A DNA stretch of 64,000 bases from Loktanella sp. PT4BL (GTDB lineage: Bacteria > Pseudomonadota > Alphaproteobacteria > Rhodobacterales > Rhodobacteraceae). This document shows, piece after piece, positions 57,010-64,000 of this stretch; within the stretch, counting starts at the first letter, position 1; each line of letters begins with the position of its first letter. The translations under genes were made by a program, and so were the position numbers. The stretch covers positions 1 to 64,000 of the forward strand of contig NZ_QJJL01000001.1 of the NCBI RefSeq assembly GCF_003201935.1, written 5' to 3'. The notes beneath the pieces were generated by a model. The model searched no databases and was not told where the DNA came from. It saw only the letters and a list, made by a program, of their open reading frames with translations.

Positions 57010-57839
57010 CAGGGACCTTCAAAAGGACGATCATGGCTGAGGGCCGCAATCCGTTTGCGGCTTTGTGCCACTTCCGCAGGGTCAAGATCAACCAAGGCAA
57101 ACCCCGGTTCGGTGCCTAGATCCGTCAACACCTCGCCCCAAGGCGAAATTGCCATCGTGTGCCCATATGTTTGGCGCGGCCTGCCTGCTTGGGCCGCATG
57201 TTGGCCGGTCTGGGCGGCGGCCAAGACATAGCACCCCGTCTCAATGGCGCGGGCGCGCAGCAAGGGTTCCCAATGTGCGGCCCCAGTTACGGGGGAAAAT
57301 GCGGACGGCACCAGCAGAACCTGCGCACCTGCCTGGGCAAGCGCACGGTAAAGATAGGCGAAACGGATATCGTAGCAGATACTCAGCCCGATCTTTGCGA
57401 AAGGCGTATCCGCAACAACTGCCTGTGTGCCCGGCCGATACCCGGCGGATTCGCGGTAGGTTTCTGTCTCTGACACAGTCACATCGAACATATGGATCTT
57501 GTCATAACGCGCAACGATTTGCCCCGCAGGATCAATCAGGAAAGAACGGTTTGCAAAACGCCCGTCAGGGTCGTCGGTTTTCAGTGCCAAAGAGCCAACC
57601 GAGAGCCAGACACCATGGCGGATCGCCGCCTCGCGCAATCCGGCAAGGGTGATATCCTCGGCCTCGTGCTGCAACACGCGCTTTTGATGCGCGCGATCTT
57701 GTGAGACACAGTTGGTGACTTCCGGCGTCAGGACAAAACCTGCACCCTGCCCAGCCGCTTGTGCGACCATGTCAGCGGTCCGCGCCAGATTGATGACGGG
57801 ATCATCGCTGACATTGAGTTGCAGGAGGGCCGCCTTCAT
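57009..57839 (-). CDS. Carbon-nitrogen hydrolase (Nit/omega-amidase type)
   Basis: A 276-residue nitrilase-superfamily amidase. The Glu of VLTPEVTNCV (near 42), the Lys of RYDKIHMFDV (near 112) and the nucleophile Cys of GLSICYDIRFAYLYRALA (near 154) form the catalytic triad. It resembles Nit1/Nit2, which repair deaminated glutathione or hydrolyse omega-amides. The start overlaps the glutaredoxin stop by 4 bases; together with comF and grxC this is a common alphaproteobacterial run. Confidence 0.9.
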   Translation of the reverse strand: MKAALLQLNVSDDPVINLARTADMVAQAAGQGAGFVLTPEVTNCVSQDRAHQKRVLQHEAEDITLAGLREAAIRHGVWLSVGSLALKTDDPDGRFANRSFLIDPAGQIVARYDKIHMFDVTVSETETYRESAGYRPGTQAVVADTPFAKIGLSICYDIRFAYLYRALAQAGAQVLLVPSAFSPVTGAAHWEPLLRARAIETGCYVLAAAQTGQHAAQAGRPRQTYGHTMAISPWGEVLTDLGTEPGFALVDLDPAEVAQSRKRIAALSHDRPFEGP

Positions 57840-58093
57840 GCAGCGAGCAGCGCGTCCAGTTTGCCGCCGCGCTCAAGTGCGAAAAGATCATCACAACCGC
57901 CCACATGGGTGCCGTCGATGAATATCTGCGGCACTGTGCTGCCGCCATTCGCGCGCTGGATCATTTCTGCACGGCGCTCGGGCTGCGCAGATATATTCAC
58001 TTCGGCAAAGCTGATCCCTTTGGAAGACAGCAGGCGTTTGGCCATATGACAAAACCCGCAGGTTGGTTTGGTATAAATCTCGACAGTTGCCAT
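57836..58093 (-). CDS. grxC: Glutaredoxin 3
   Basis: An 85-residue dithiol glutaredoxin. The active site CGFC occurs as TKPTCGFCHMAKRLL (Cys12 and Cys15), followed by the glutathione-binding TVPQIFIDGTHVGGCDDL with the cis-Pro. It reduces disulfides and mixed glutathione bonds. It lies between comF and the nitrilase gene, overlapping the latter. Confidence 0.96.
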   Translation of the reverse strand: MATVEIYTKPTCGFCHMAKRLLSSKGISFAEVNISAQPERRAEMIQRANGGSTVPQIFIDGTHVGGCDDLFALERGGKLDALLAA

Positions 58094-58125
58094 AAGAATG
58101 ATCCTTGCATCGCGTTAGCACTGAT

Positions 58126-58848
58126 CTAAGCGTCTTTGACCACTCTTGCCAGAGTAACAATCGACACATTTCTGGCACCACCGGCCATCACAGCCTCGGC
58201 ACTGGCAGCCAGCGTGGCCCCCGAGGTCATGACATCATCCACCAAAATCACATGTTTATCCGCGATCTGCGCCAAGCGTTTGGGATTGGGCAAGATAGCC
58301 CCTGCAAGCTCGGCAAAGCGCGCGTCGCGGCTATGGCCTTGCAAGGTTGCAGTGCGTTTGTGCCGCAAGAGCGCATCAACACAAACCGGCGCATCCATCA
58401 CTTTGGCGATCTCTTGCGCAAGCAGGGCGGATTGATTGTAGCGCCTGCGAAGAAGCCGCAGCCAATGTAGCGGGACAGGCACAAAAACAGTGTCTAATAC
58501 GGCCCAATTCGTAATTTTTTGCGCCATCCACCGCGCCGCTGGGCGTGCAAGTTCGGTACGGTCACCATGCTTGAGTGACAAGACAAGGCGCCGTCCGACG
58601 CCGCTATAGGCCAGCACCGTACGCCCGCGATCCCAAGGGCGGGCAATGGTCATGCAATCATCACACTGCACCGTTTCGCCGTGGTCTTCCCCGGGCAGCG
58701 GCACGCCGCAACTGTCGCAAACCAGCCCGCCAATGAACTGTGTTTCGCGCCAACATGCGGCGCAAAGACCAAAATCATCCTCGGTCGGCGCGTCGCACGC
58801 GACACATTGCGCGGGATAAATTGCCCGAATGACGCTTTGCAACCGCAT
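58126..58848 (-). CDS. comF: ComF family phosphoribosyltransferase-like protein
   Basis: A 240-residue protein. An N-terminal zinc-finger-like part has four CxxC pairs (CVACDAP, CAAC, CDSCGVPLPG, CDDC). The C-terminal phosphoribosyltransferase fold has VFVPVPLHWLRLLRRRYNQS and the PRPP loop HVILVDDVMTSGATL. The family is linked to DNA uptake in competent bacteria, but its role in these bacteria is not known. It is the first gene of the comF-grxC-nitrilase-marR run. Confidence 0.92.
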   Translation of the reverse strand: MRLQSVIRAIYPAQCVACDAPTEDDFGLCAACWRETQFIGGLVCDSCGVPLPGEDHGETVQCDDCMTIARPWDRGRTVLAYSGVGRRLVLSLKHGDRTELARPAARWMAQKITNWAVLDTVFVPVPLHWLRLLRRRYNQSALLAQEIAKVMDAPVCVDALLRHKRTATLQGHSRDARFAELAGAILPNPKRLAQIADKHVILVDDVMTSGATLAASAEAVMAGGARNVSIVTLARVVKDA

Positions 58849-58861
58849 GAATGCACCCTAA

Positions 58862-59695
58862 ATGACCGGCATGGATATGCCCCAGATCACCGACCGTGCC
58901 GCCTTGATGCGCAACCGCGCCCGCGCGTTGCCCGAGGCGTTGTTCCTGCAAGAACATGCTGCCGATGAACTTCAAGAGAGACTGATTGAGGTTAATAGAA
59001 CCTTTACGTCCGTCGCGATTGTCACCGGTTTCCTCGATTTTTGGGGCGCGCGTTACCCTGATGCGACGATTGTGCCCGATGACGACACGCTTGATCTGAA
59101 ACCGCAGGCGCATGACCTGATCCTGCACACCATGTGCCTGCATTGGGCGAATGACCCTGTCGGCCAGCTGGTGCAGGCGCGCCACGCGTTGAAGCCAGAC
59201 GGGTTGTTGCTCTGCACATTCCTTGGCGGGCAAACCCTGCATGAGTTGCGCATGTCATTGGCCGAGGCCGAGGTCGCTATCACCGGTGGACTATCGCCAC
59301 GGATCGCACCCATGGGCGAAATTCGTGATCTGGGCGGATTGCTGCAACGGGCCGGCTTTGCCTTGCCAGTCGCTGACGGCACACCGCTGACGGCCAGCTA
59401 CGTCAATGCCTTTCACCTGATGCACGATCTACGCAAGATGGGGGAAAACAACGCGCTCACGGGCAGGATCAAGCACCCGACGCGGCGCAATGTCCTGACC
59501 GAGGCAGCCTGCATTTACGCCGATAATTTCCGCAATACAGAGAATCGCGTCGATGCCACTTTTGAGTTCATCACGCTCACTGGATGGGCACCTGCCGAGA
59601 GCCAACCGCAGCCATTGCGCCCCGGTAGCGCGAAAACGCGCTTGGCGGATGCGCTAAACACAAAAGAAACGCCTTTAAACAGGTCCAATGATTGA
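58862..59695 (+). CDS. NDUFAF5-like methyltransferase-fold protein
   Basis: A 277-residue class I methyltransferase-fold protein related to mitochondrial NDUFAF5. RNRARALPEALFLQEHAADEL and the end of the fold (HDLILHTMCLHWANDPVGQL, LKPDGLLLCTFLGGQTLHELR) are family features. The usual glycine-rich SAM motif near residue 50 is replaced by SVAIVTGFLDFWGARYP, so SAM binding may be altered. Eukaryotic NDUFAF5 hydroxylates an arginine of a complex I subunit. Divergent from comF. The start is uncertain among ATGs at 58862, 58871 and 58877. Confidence 0.82.
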   Translation: MTGMDMPQITDRAALMRNRARALPEALFLQEHAADELQERLIEVNRTFTSVAIVTGFLDFWGARYPDATIVPDDDTLDLKPQAHDLILHTMCLHWANDPVGQLVQARHALKPDGLLLCTFLGGQTLHELRMSLAEAEVAITGGLSPRIAPMGEIRDLGGLLQRAGFALPVADGTPLTASYVNAFHLMHDLRKMGENNALTGRIKHPTRRNVLTEAACIYADNFRNTENRVDATFEFITLTGWAPAESQPQPLRPGSAKTRLADALNTKETPLNRSND

Positions 59696-59747
59696 CGCGG
59701 CGCGTATCCCATTTAACTACCAGCAAAATGACGTTACCTAAGGGCCC

Positions 59748-60833
59748 ATGAAAATGTTTGATGCACAGAACCAGGCCGAAGAGCGCCCCGCCGTATGCCC
59801 CGTACATGCGCAACCCGATCATCCGGCGGTGAAACCGGCCCGTGTTGGCATTTTGCTGGCAAACCTTGGGACACCTGACGCAACCGATTATTGGTCGATG
59901 CGGCGGTACCTGAATGAATTTCTGTCCGACAAACGTGTCGTGGATTATTCAGCCTGGATCTGGCAACCGCTCTTGCAGTTGGTCATCCTGACCAAGCGCC
60001 CGTTTTCGTCCGGTGCGGCGTATAAGTCGATCTGGAACGAGGAAGACAACGAAAGCCCGCTTCTGACTATCACCAAAAAGCAAACCGCCGCGATCAAGGC
60101 GCAGATGGTTGAACGGTATGGCGATGATGTACGCGTTGATTACTGCATGCGCTACGGCAATCCTTCGACCAAGTCCAAGGTGCGCGAAATGGTTGAAGCA
60201 GGGTGTACCAAAATCCTGTTCTTCCCGCTTTATCCACATTACGCCGGTGCGACGTCAGCGACGGCGAACGACCAATTCTTCCGCGCCCTGATGGACGAGA
60301 AATGGCAGCCGGTCGCACGTATTGTTGAGCCTTACTTCAACGAACCGGCCTATATTGAAGCTTTGGCACAATCCATCGAGCGCGCCTATGCGGAAGCAGA
60401 AACAAAGCCCGAAAAACTGGTGTGTTCGTACCACGGCGTTCCTGAACGCTATCTGCGCGAGGGTGACCCCTATCACTGCCAATGCCAGAAAACGACGCGC
60501 CTGCTCAAAGAACGCCTGGGCTGGGATGACACGCAGATCGTCACGACATTCCAGTCGCGTTTCGGACCAGAGGAATGGCTGAAACCCTATACAGTTGAAG
60601 AGGTTGCACGCCTTGCAGAAGAGGACGGCGTTAAAAACATCGCCGTTTGTGCCCCTGCTTTCTCAGCTGACTGCATCGAGACTCTGGAAGAGATCAACGA
60701 AGAGATCAAAGAGAGCTTTGAAGAGGCCGGCGGCGAGCACTTCACCTATATTCCGTGCCTCAACGATGATCCCGCACATATTGACGCGCTCTCGGGCGTG
60801 ATTGAGAAAAACCTCAAGGGCTGGTTGGGCTGA
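59748..60833 (+). CDS. hemH: Ferrochelatase
   Basis: A 361-residue enzyme inserting iron into protoporphyrin IX, the last step of heme synthesis. ILLANLGTPDATDYWSMRRY and VDYCMRYGNPSTKSKVREM are typical, and the catalytic-site His occurs in VCSYHGVPERYL (near residue 225) with SRFGPEEWLKPYT following. ATG 59748 or 59754; AAGGG lies 9 bases before the second. The extra ~25-residue N-terminus before the family core is longer than usual. Not in an operon with hemD. Confidence 0.95.
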   Translation: MKMFDAQNQAEERPAVCPVHAQPDHPAVKPARVGILLANLGTPDATDYWSMRRYLNEFLSDKRVVDYSAWIWQPLLQLVILTKRPFSSGAAYKSIWNEEDNESPLLTITKKQTAAIKAQMVERYGDDVRVDYCMRYGNPSTKSKVREMVEAGCTKILFFPLYPHYAGATSATANDQFFRALMDEKWQPVARIVEPYFNEPAYIEALAQSIERAYAEAETKPEKLVCSYHGVPERYLREGDPYHCQCQKTTRLLKERLGWDDTQIVTTFQSRFGPEEWLKPYTVEEVARLAEEDGVKNIAVCAPAFSADCIETLEEINEEIKESFEEAGGEHFTYIPCLNDDPAHIDALSGVIEKNLKGWLG

Positions 60834-60842
60834 ACGTCAGCG

Positions 60843-61094
60843 ATGAAAGTCGATCTGTCCGATACCGTTGCGACAGTTGACGCCCATGATCTTGGACCAC
60901 TTCTTGGTCTGGATCCTGCCGAAGTGCCGGCCAAAATGCGGTCGGGCGAAATCACAAGCCGTTCCGAACAAGGTGTTGACGATGATGCGGGGCGTGTACG
61001 TCTGACATTTTGGTATAAAGGTCAACGTGTTCGGCTGATCTGCGACACTGACGGAACCGTTCTGAAAACCACAAGAATCAGAGCCGGAACCTGA
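60843..61094 (+). CDS. DUF6522-like small protein
   Basis: An 83-residue protein with a pattern like DUF6522: DAHDLGPLLGLDPAEVPAKM and a beta-rich half with RVRLTFWYKGQRVRLICDTDGTVL. Function unknown. It begins 9 bases after the hemH stop and probably shares its transcript. Confidence 0.6.
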   Translation: MKVDLSDTVATVDAHDLGPLLGLDPAEVPAKMRSGEITSRSEQGVDDDAGRVRLTFWYKGQRVRLICDTDGTVLKTTRIRAGT

Positions 61095-61298
61095 TTGCGG
61101 CAGTCGACAACAGATTGTCTGATTTTCATATTTTCTACCAATTAGACGCGCGCTGCATGAGGAATTACCGGCTGATCGGTTGAAAAGACTGCCTTTTGCG
61201 CAAATTGTGCCATATTTTTACCGGTCACCGCCCCAAAGGAAACATAATTCAATGACATAAAACTGTCGTAAAGTGTTTGTTTGGAGCGTGCCGAGAGT

Positions 61299-62609
61299 AT
61301 GGCACGACAAGTGAGAATTATGAATGCAGCAACCCAGCCAATGCAAGGTGACGAGCAACAGGAAAGAAGTGAAGCACTTCCTGATGGGACGCACCTTTTG
61401 GGTGATCAGTTTACGGTTGAACGGGCGCTAAGCAACGGCGGCTTTGGGATCACCTACCTGGCGAGGGACAATTACCTTGATCGTCGCGTTGTTATCAAAG
61501 AATGCTATCCCGAAGTATTCTGTATGCGCCAAGGCAAGAACGTGCTTGTGCGCTCTGACCAGCACAAAGAAAAATACCGTACAATTGTAAAGATGTTCAT
61601 GCGCGAGGCGCGGAGCATCGCGAAGATGCGTCACCCCAATATCGTGGGCGTCCATCGCATCTTCGAGGACAACCAGACCGCCTATATGGTTCTTGATCTG
61701 ATTCACGGCCGCGATTTGCTGAGCATTGTGAATGACAAGAACAAGCCTTTGCCGCCAGCCCAGATCAAGGAAATCCTGATCAAGGTTCTGGATGCGGTTG
61801 ATCTGGTACACCAAAATGACCTGCTGCACCGCGATATATCGCCCGACAACATTCTGTTGGACAAATGGGGAAGCCCGTTCCTGATTGATTTCGGCGCTGC
61901 ACGCGAAGAAGCCAGCCGTGAAACACGTGCCGTTTCATCCGTGTTGATCGTGAAAGATGGCTATTCCCCGCAGGAATTCTACTTTGCAGGCGGAAAACAA
62001 GGCCCCAGTAGTGACCTTTATGCGCTTGGCGCCACGTTCTATCACCTGATCAGCGGTGTTGCCCCGCCAAACAGCCAAACCCGCATGGCCGAATTTGCTG
62101 GCAGAAACCCTGATCCGTGTGAACCGCTTGCCGGGCGCTTCCCTGAATATGATCGCGCATTTCTCGAAGCGATCGACAAAGCCATGCAGATCTTGCCAAA
62201 GGCACGGATCCAGTCAGCACGGGAATGGCTGAACATCATCAACAAAGAAGGCGAGCGGGTAAAACCGCTAAAGGTAAATTCCCGGTTTGACCTTAACAAG
62301 ACTCTGACACGGTTGGTGTCCGAGACAAATGAGTACGTCCTGAACTCGGAACCACGCACACCCAAATCACAACCACTCGAGCTCAAGCCAGCAGAAGCGA
62401 AACCGGTAAGGGCACCGGGTTGGGTTCAGGAATTCAACCATGAGACAGGCAAAGCGCCTCAGACGGGGATAAGCAGTCTGGTCGACACAGTGGAAGAGCA
62501 GCGCGCGGTGGAAAAGACAGTTGCAGAACTTGAAGCCCGAAAAGCAGCACGATTGGCTGCCGAAGAGCGCAAGAAAAAGTGGTGGCGTCTGGGTTTTGTC
62601 AGAAAATAG
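61299..62609 (+). CDS. Serine/threonine protein kinase
   Basis: A 436-residue Hanks-type kinase. The glycine loop is LSNGGFGITYLA, the ATP-anchoring Lys is in VVIKECYP, the catalytic loop is LLHRDISPDNILL, and DFGAAREEA is the metal-binding motif. All catalytic residues are intact. The C-terminal ~140 residues are charged and low in obvious structure, with no membrane helix. Substrates are unknown and no phosphatase gene is adjacent. Starts at 61299 and 61320 are both possible. Confidence 0.9.
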   Translation: MARQVRIMNAATQPMQGDEQQERSEALPDGTHLLGDQFTVERALSNGGFGITYLARDNYLDRRVVIKECYPEVFCMRQGKNVLVRSDQHKEKYRTIVKMFMREARSIAKMRHPNIVGVHRIFEDNQTAYMVLDLIHGRDLLSIVNDKNKPLPPAQIKEILIKVLDAVDLVHQNDLLHRDISPDNILLDKWGSPFLIDFGAAREEASRETRAVSSVLIVKDGYSPQEFYFAGGKQGPSSDLYALGATFYHLISGVAPPNSQTRMAEFAGRNPDPCEPLAGRFPEYDRAFLEAIDKAMQILPKARIQSAREWLNIINKEGERVKPLKVNSRFDLNKTLTRLVSETNEYVLNSEPRTPKSQPLELKPAEAKPVRAPGWVQEFNHETGKAPQTGISSLVDTVEEQRAVEKTVAELEARKAARLAAEERKKKWWRLGFVRK

Positions 62610-62640
62610 GGCGAAACGGGCGCTTGATAGAAACATATAA

Positions 62641-62670
62641 AAAAAGGCGCATCCAAAGGTGCGCCTTTTT
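62641..62670. terminator. Bidirectional terminator
   Basis: AAAAAGGCGCA and TGCGCCTTTTT form a perfect 11-base stem around TCCAAAGG. It ends the kinase transcript and also sits at the 3' end of the convergent L,D-transpeptidase gene. Confidence 0.95.
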
Positions 62671-62692
62671 CGTTAATTCCACCGTATGACTG

Positions 62693-63274
62693 TCAAATCA
62701 GAAGAACCTGCGTACCGACACGGGTCAGCGCATAGAGCTCTGCAATCTGTTCGTTATACAGGCCAACGCACCCGTTAGAGGACCGGCGGCCAATCTTGCG
62801 TGTGTCATGGGTGCCGTGAATACGGTAGTATTGCCAAGACAAGTGCAAGGCATGCGTACCAAGCGGGTTGTCAGGACCCGGACCAATGAAATCCGGCCAT
62901 TCGGGGTTACGCAGCTTCATGGATGGCGTCGGCGCCCAGCTTGGTCCTTCAACCTTGCGTGTGATCTCGGTCCGGCCCGTGCGCGTCAGTTCGTCGGACA
63001 GCGGAACACTTGTGGGATACAGCTTATAAATCGACTCGTCTTCAGACCAGAAATGCAAAGCGCGCGACTGCAGGTCGACCAGAATCGCGCCATTGTTCAG
63101 GTTGCTGAAATACGGCTGCCAGTCCAACGACCGGAAACTCGCGATATTCCGCTGAACACCTTGCGAGATATCAGCCTCGATTTCTGTGCTGTTGGCCGTC
63201 TGTGCAACAGCCCCTGTGCCGACGATAGCTGCCGAAGCCGCCAAGAACCCACGGCGCGAGAACGTATTTGTCAT
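62693..63274 (-). CDS. L,D-transpeptidase (YkuD domain)
   Basis: A 193-residue periplasmic enzyme that makes 3-3 peptidoglycan crosslinks or attaches proteins. A Tat-like signal with SRRGFLAASA precedes the YkuD domain. The active site is IHGTHDTRKIGRRSSNGCVG, with the catalytic Cys in SNGC and the conserved His in IHGT. ATG 63274 has GAGGAGG upstream. Convergent with the kinase gene. Confidence 0.93.
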   Translation of the reverse strand: MTNTFSRRGFLAASAAIVGTGAVAQTANSTEIEADISQGVQRNIASFRSLDWQPYFSNLNNGAILVDLQSRALHFWSEDESIYKLYPTSVPLSDELTRTGRTEITRKVEGPSWAPTPSMKLRNPEWPDFIGPGPDNPLGTHALHLSWQYYRIHGTHDTRKIGRRSSNGCVGLYNEQIAELYALTRVGTQVLLI

Positions 63275-63442
63275 TTTGGCCCTCCTCAAAGGATCATTCT
63301 TCTTAAGAATAGTAGATAATGTGTCTGGCATAGCATCGCAATTCAAACAAATGTCATTCCCGCCAATCTGAGTGGATGTGGGTTTGAAGTGTCACGCCAA
63401 TCAAGCTAAAGGTTTAGAAACTCAAAAAGGACGAGCGGTCTA

Positions 63443-63994
63443 ATGTTGCGACGCGAAATGGTGATGGGACTGGCAGCAGTCGGACTTGCGGCCTGTAGTG
63501 CTCCGAGCAACAGACCGCTTGGGCCGGATGGGCTCCCCTTGCCGACGGCTTATGTGATACGTTCCGGCGATGAAGCCGCTGTGCAGTTCCGGATGCTGGA
63601 TAGTGTCAACGCGCTACGGCGCACCGCAGGCGTCCCGCCTGTCGAACTCGATTCACGGCTGAATGCCGCCGCCGCGACGCACTCACGCGATATGGCCGTA
63701 CAGAACAGGCCCTGGCTTTTTGGATCTGATGGTTCAAGCCCGCTGGAACGGGCACGTCGTGTGGGTTTCCCTGGGCGGCTGTTGGGTGAGAATATTTCAG
63801 AGTCATTTGAAACAGAATTGCAGACACTCGGAGCGTGGATGGCGCAACCTGATACCCGCGCTGTAATACTTGATCCCGACGCGCGTTTTATGGGCTTTGC
63901 ATGGTATCAAGAGGAATCAGCCAAGCTTTGGTGGACATTGAACATGGGTAGCGACCCAAGCATCAGGCAGCCAATCGCCGGCTTCAGCTTCTAG
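63443..63994 (+). CDS. CAP-domain lipoprotein
   Basis: A 183-residue protein with a lipobox LAAC at residues ~15-18 and a CAP/SCP-like domain: RMLDSVNALRRTAGVPPVEL, LNAAAATHSRDMA, LGENISES and AWMAQPDTRAVILDPD. Bacterial CAP proteins are secreted or cell-surface proteins of mostly unknown role. Two further ATGs follow at residues 6 and 8. Divergent from the L,D-transpeptidase gene. Confidence 0.85.
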   Translation: MLRREMVMGLAAVGLAACSAPSNRPLGPDGLPLPTAYVIRSGDEAAVQFRMLDSVNALRRTAGVPPVELDSRLNAAAATHSRDMAVQNRPWLFGSDGSSPLERARRVGFPGRLLGENISESFETELQTLGAWMAQPDTRAVILDPDARFMGFAWYQEESAKLWWTLNMGSDPSIRQPIAGFSF

Positions 63995-64000
63995 GCGTAG

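Noticed and set aside
1..64000. CRISPR array or prophage
   Set aside because: No regularly spaced repeats and no phage structural or replication genes were seen.

Overview
The window looks like chromosomal DNA of a Rhodobacterales alphaproteobacterium (Roseobacter group; genus not determined). Protein families and gene order point there: hemD next to mic60-like and hemY genes, a rimP-nusA-ylxR-infB operon with a YlxR/L7Ae fusion, dnaK-dnaJ, an lptC-lptA-lptB run followed by hpf and ptsN, and a comF-grxC-nitrilase run beside an NDUFAF5-like gene. Most of the window is housekeeping DNA.

Layout. 1-5.2 kb is an AT-richer accessory block: an RTX-repeat protein with a glycosidase-like barrel, small unknown proteins, a TbpB-like lipoprotein, a decayed IS3-family transposase and an ORF split by an in-frame amber stop. 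It ends at the 3' side of a tRNA-Thr(CGT). 5.4-11.7 kb holds hemY, mic60-like, hemD, tsaD, gpsA, a YCII protein and an EVE protein. 11.9-18.2 kb holds a DUF2853 protein, an outer-membrane barrel, an extensin-like protein, ahcY, an HD hydrolase and a GGDEF-EAL protein. 18.3-23.0 kb is RNase D, kdsD, lptC, lptA, lptB, hpf and ptsN. 23.0-31.8 kb is a surface-glycan block: sulfotransferase, GT14 enzyme, two tandem GT2-like enzymes, galU, kdsB, cysQ and a divergent ABC-2 polysaccharide export permease. 31.9-42.4 kb carries dnaK, dnaJ, radC, an unknown exported protein, secA, a parvulin, argJ and a MutT protein. 42.4-47.8 kb is the infB-ylxR-nusA-rimP operon on the minus strand. 48.0-53.4 kb is a dipeptide/oligopeptide-type ABC transporter. 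53.5-61.1 kb holds a proline iminopeptidase, ubiG, a GT90-like enzyme, a MarR regulator, a nitrilase, grxC, comF, an NDUFAF5-like methyltransferase, hemH and a DUF6522 protein. 61.3 kb to the end has a Ser/Thr kinase, an L,D-transpeptidase and a CAP-domain lipoprotein.

How genes fit together. HemD, HemY and HemH belong to heme biology. KdsD, KdsB and LptABC serve Kdo/LPS synthesis and transport. The 23-31 kb block is the most coherent possible system: a sulfotransferase makes PAP, CysQ removes PAP, GalU supplies UDP-glucose, KdsB supplies CMP-Kdo, and the permease could export the product. Regulatory sites with good sequence support are a heat-shock (RpoH-type) promoter before dnaK and a promoter plus intrinsic terminator in the leader of the rimP-nusA operon. 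No gap between genes exceeds about 300 bases, and I saw no CRISPR array or complete mobile element. All function calls come from reading motifs by eye, without database searches.
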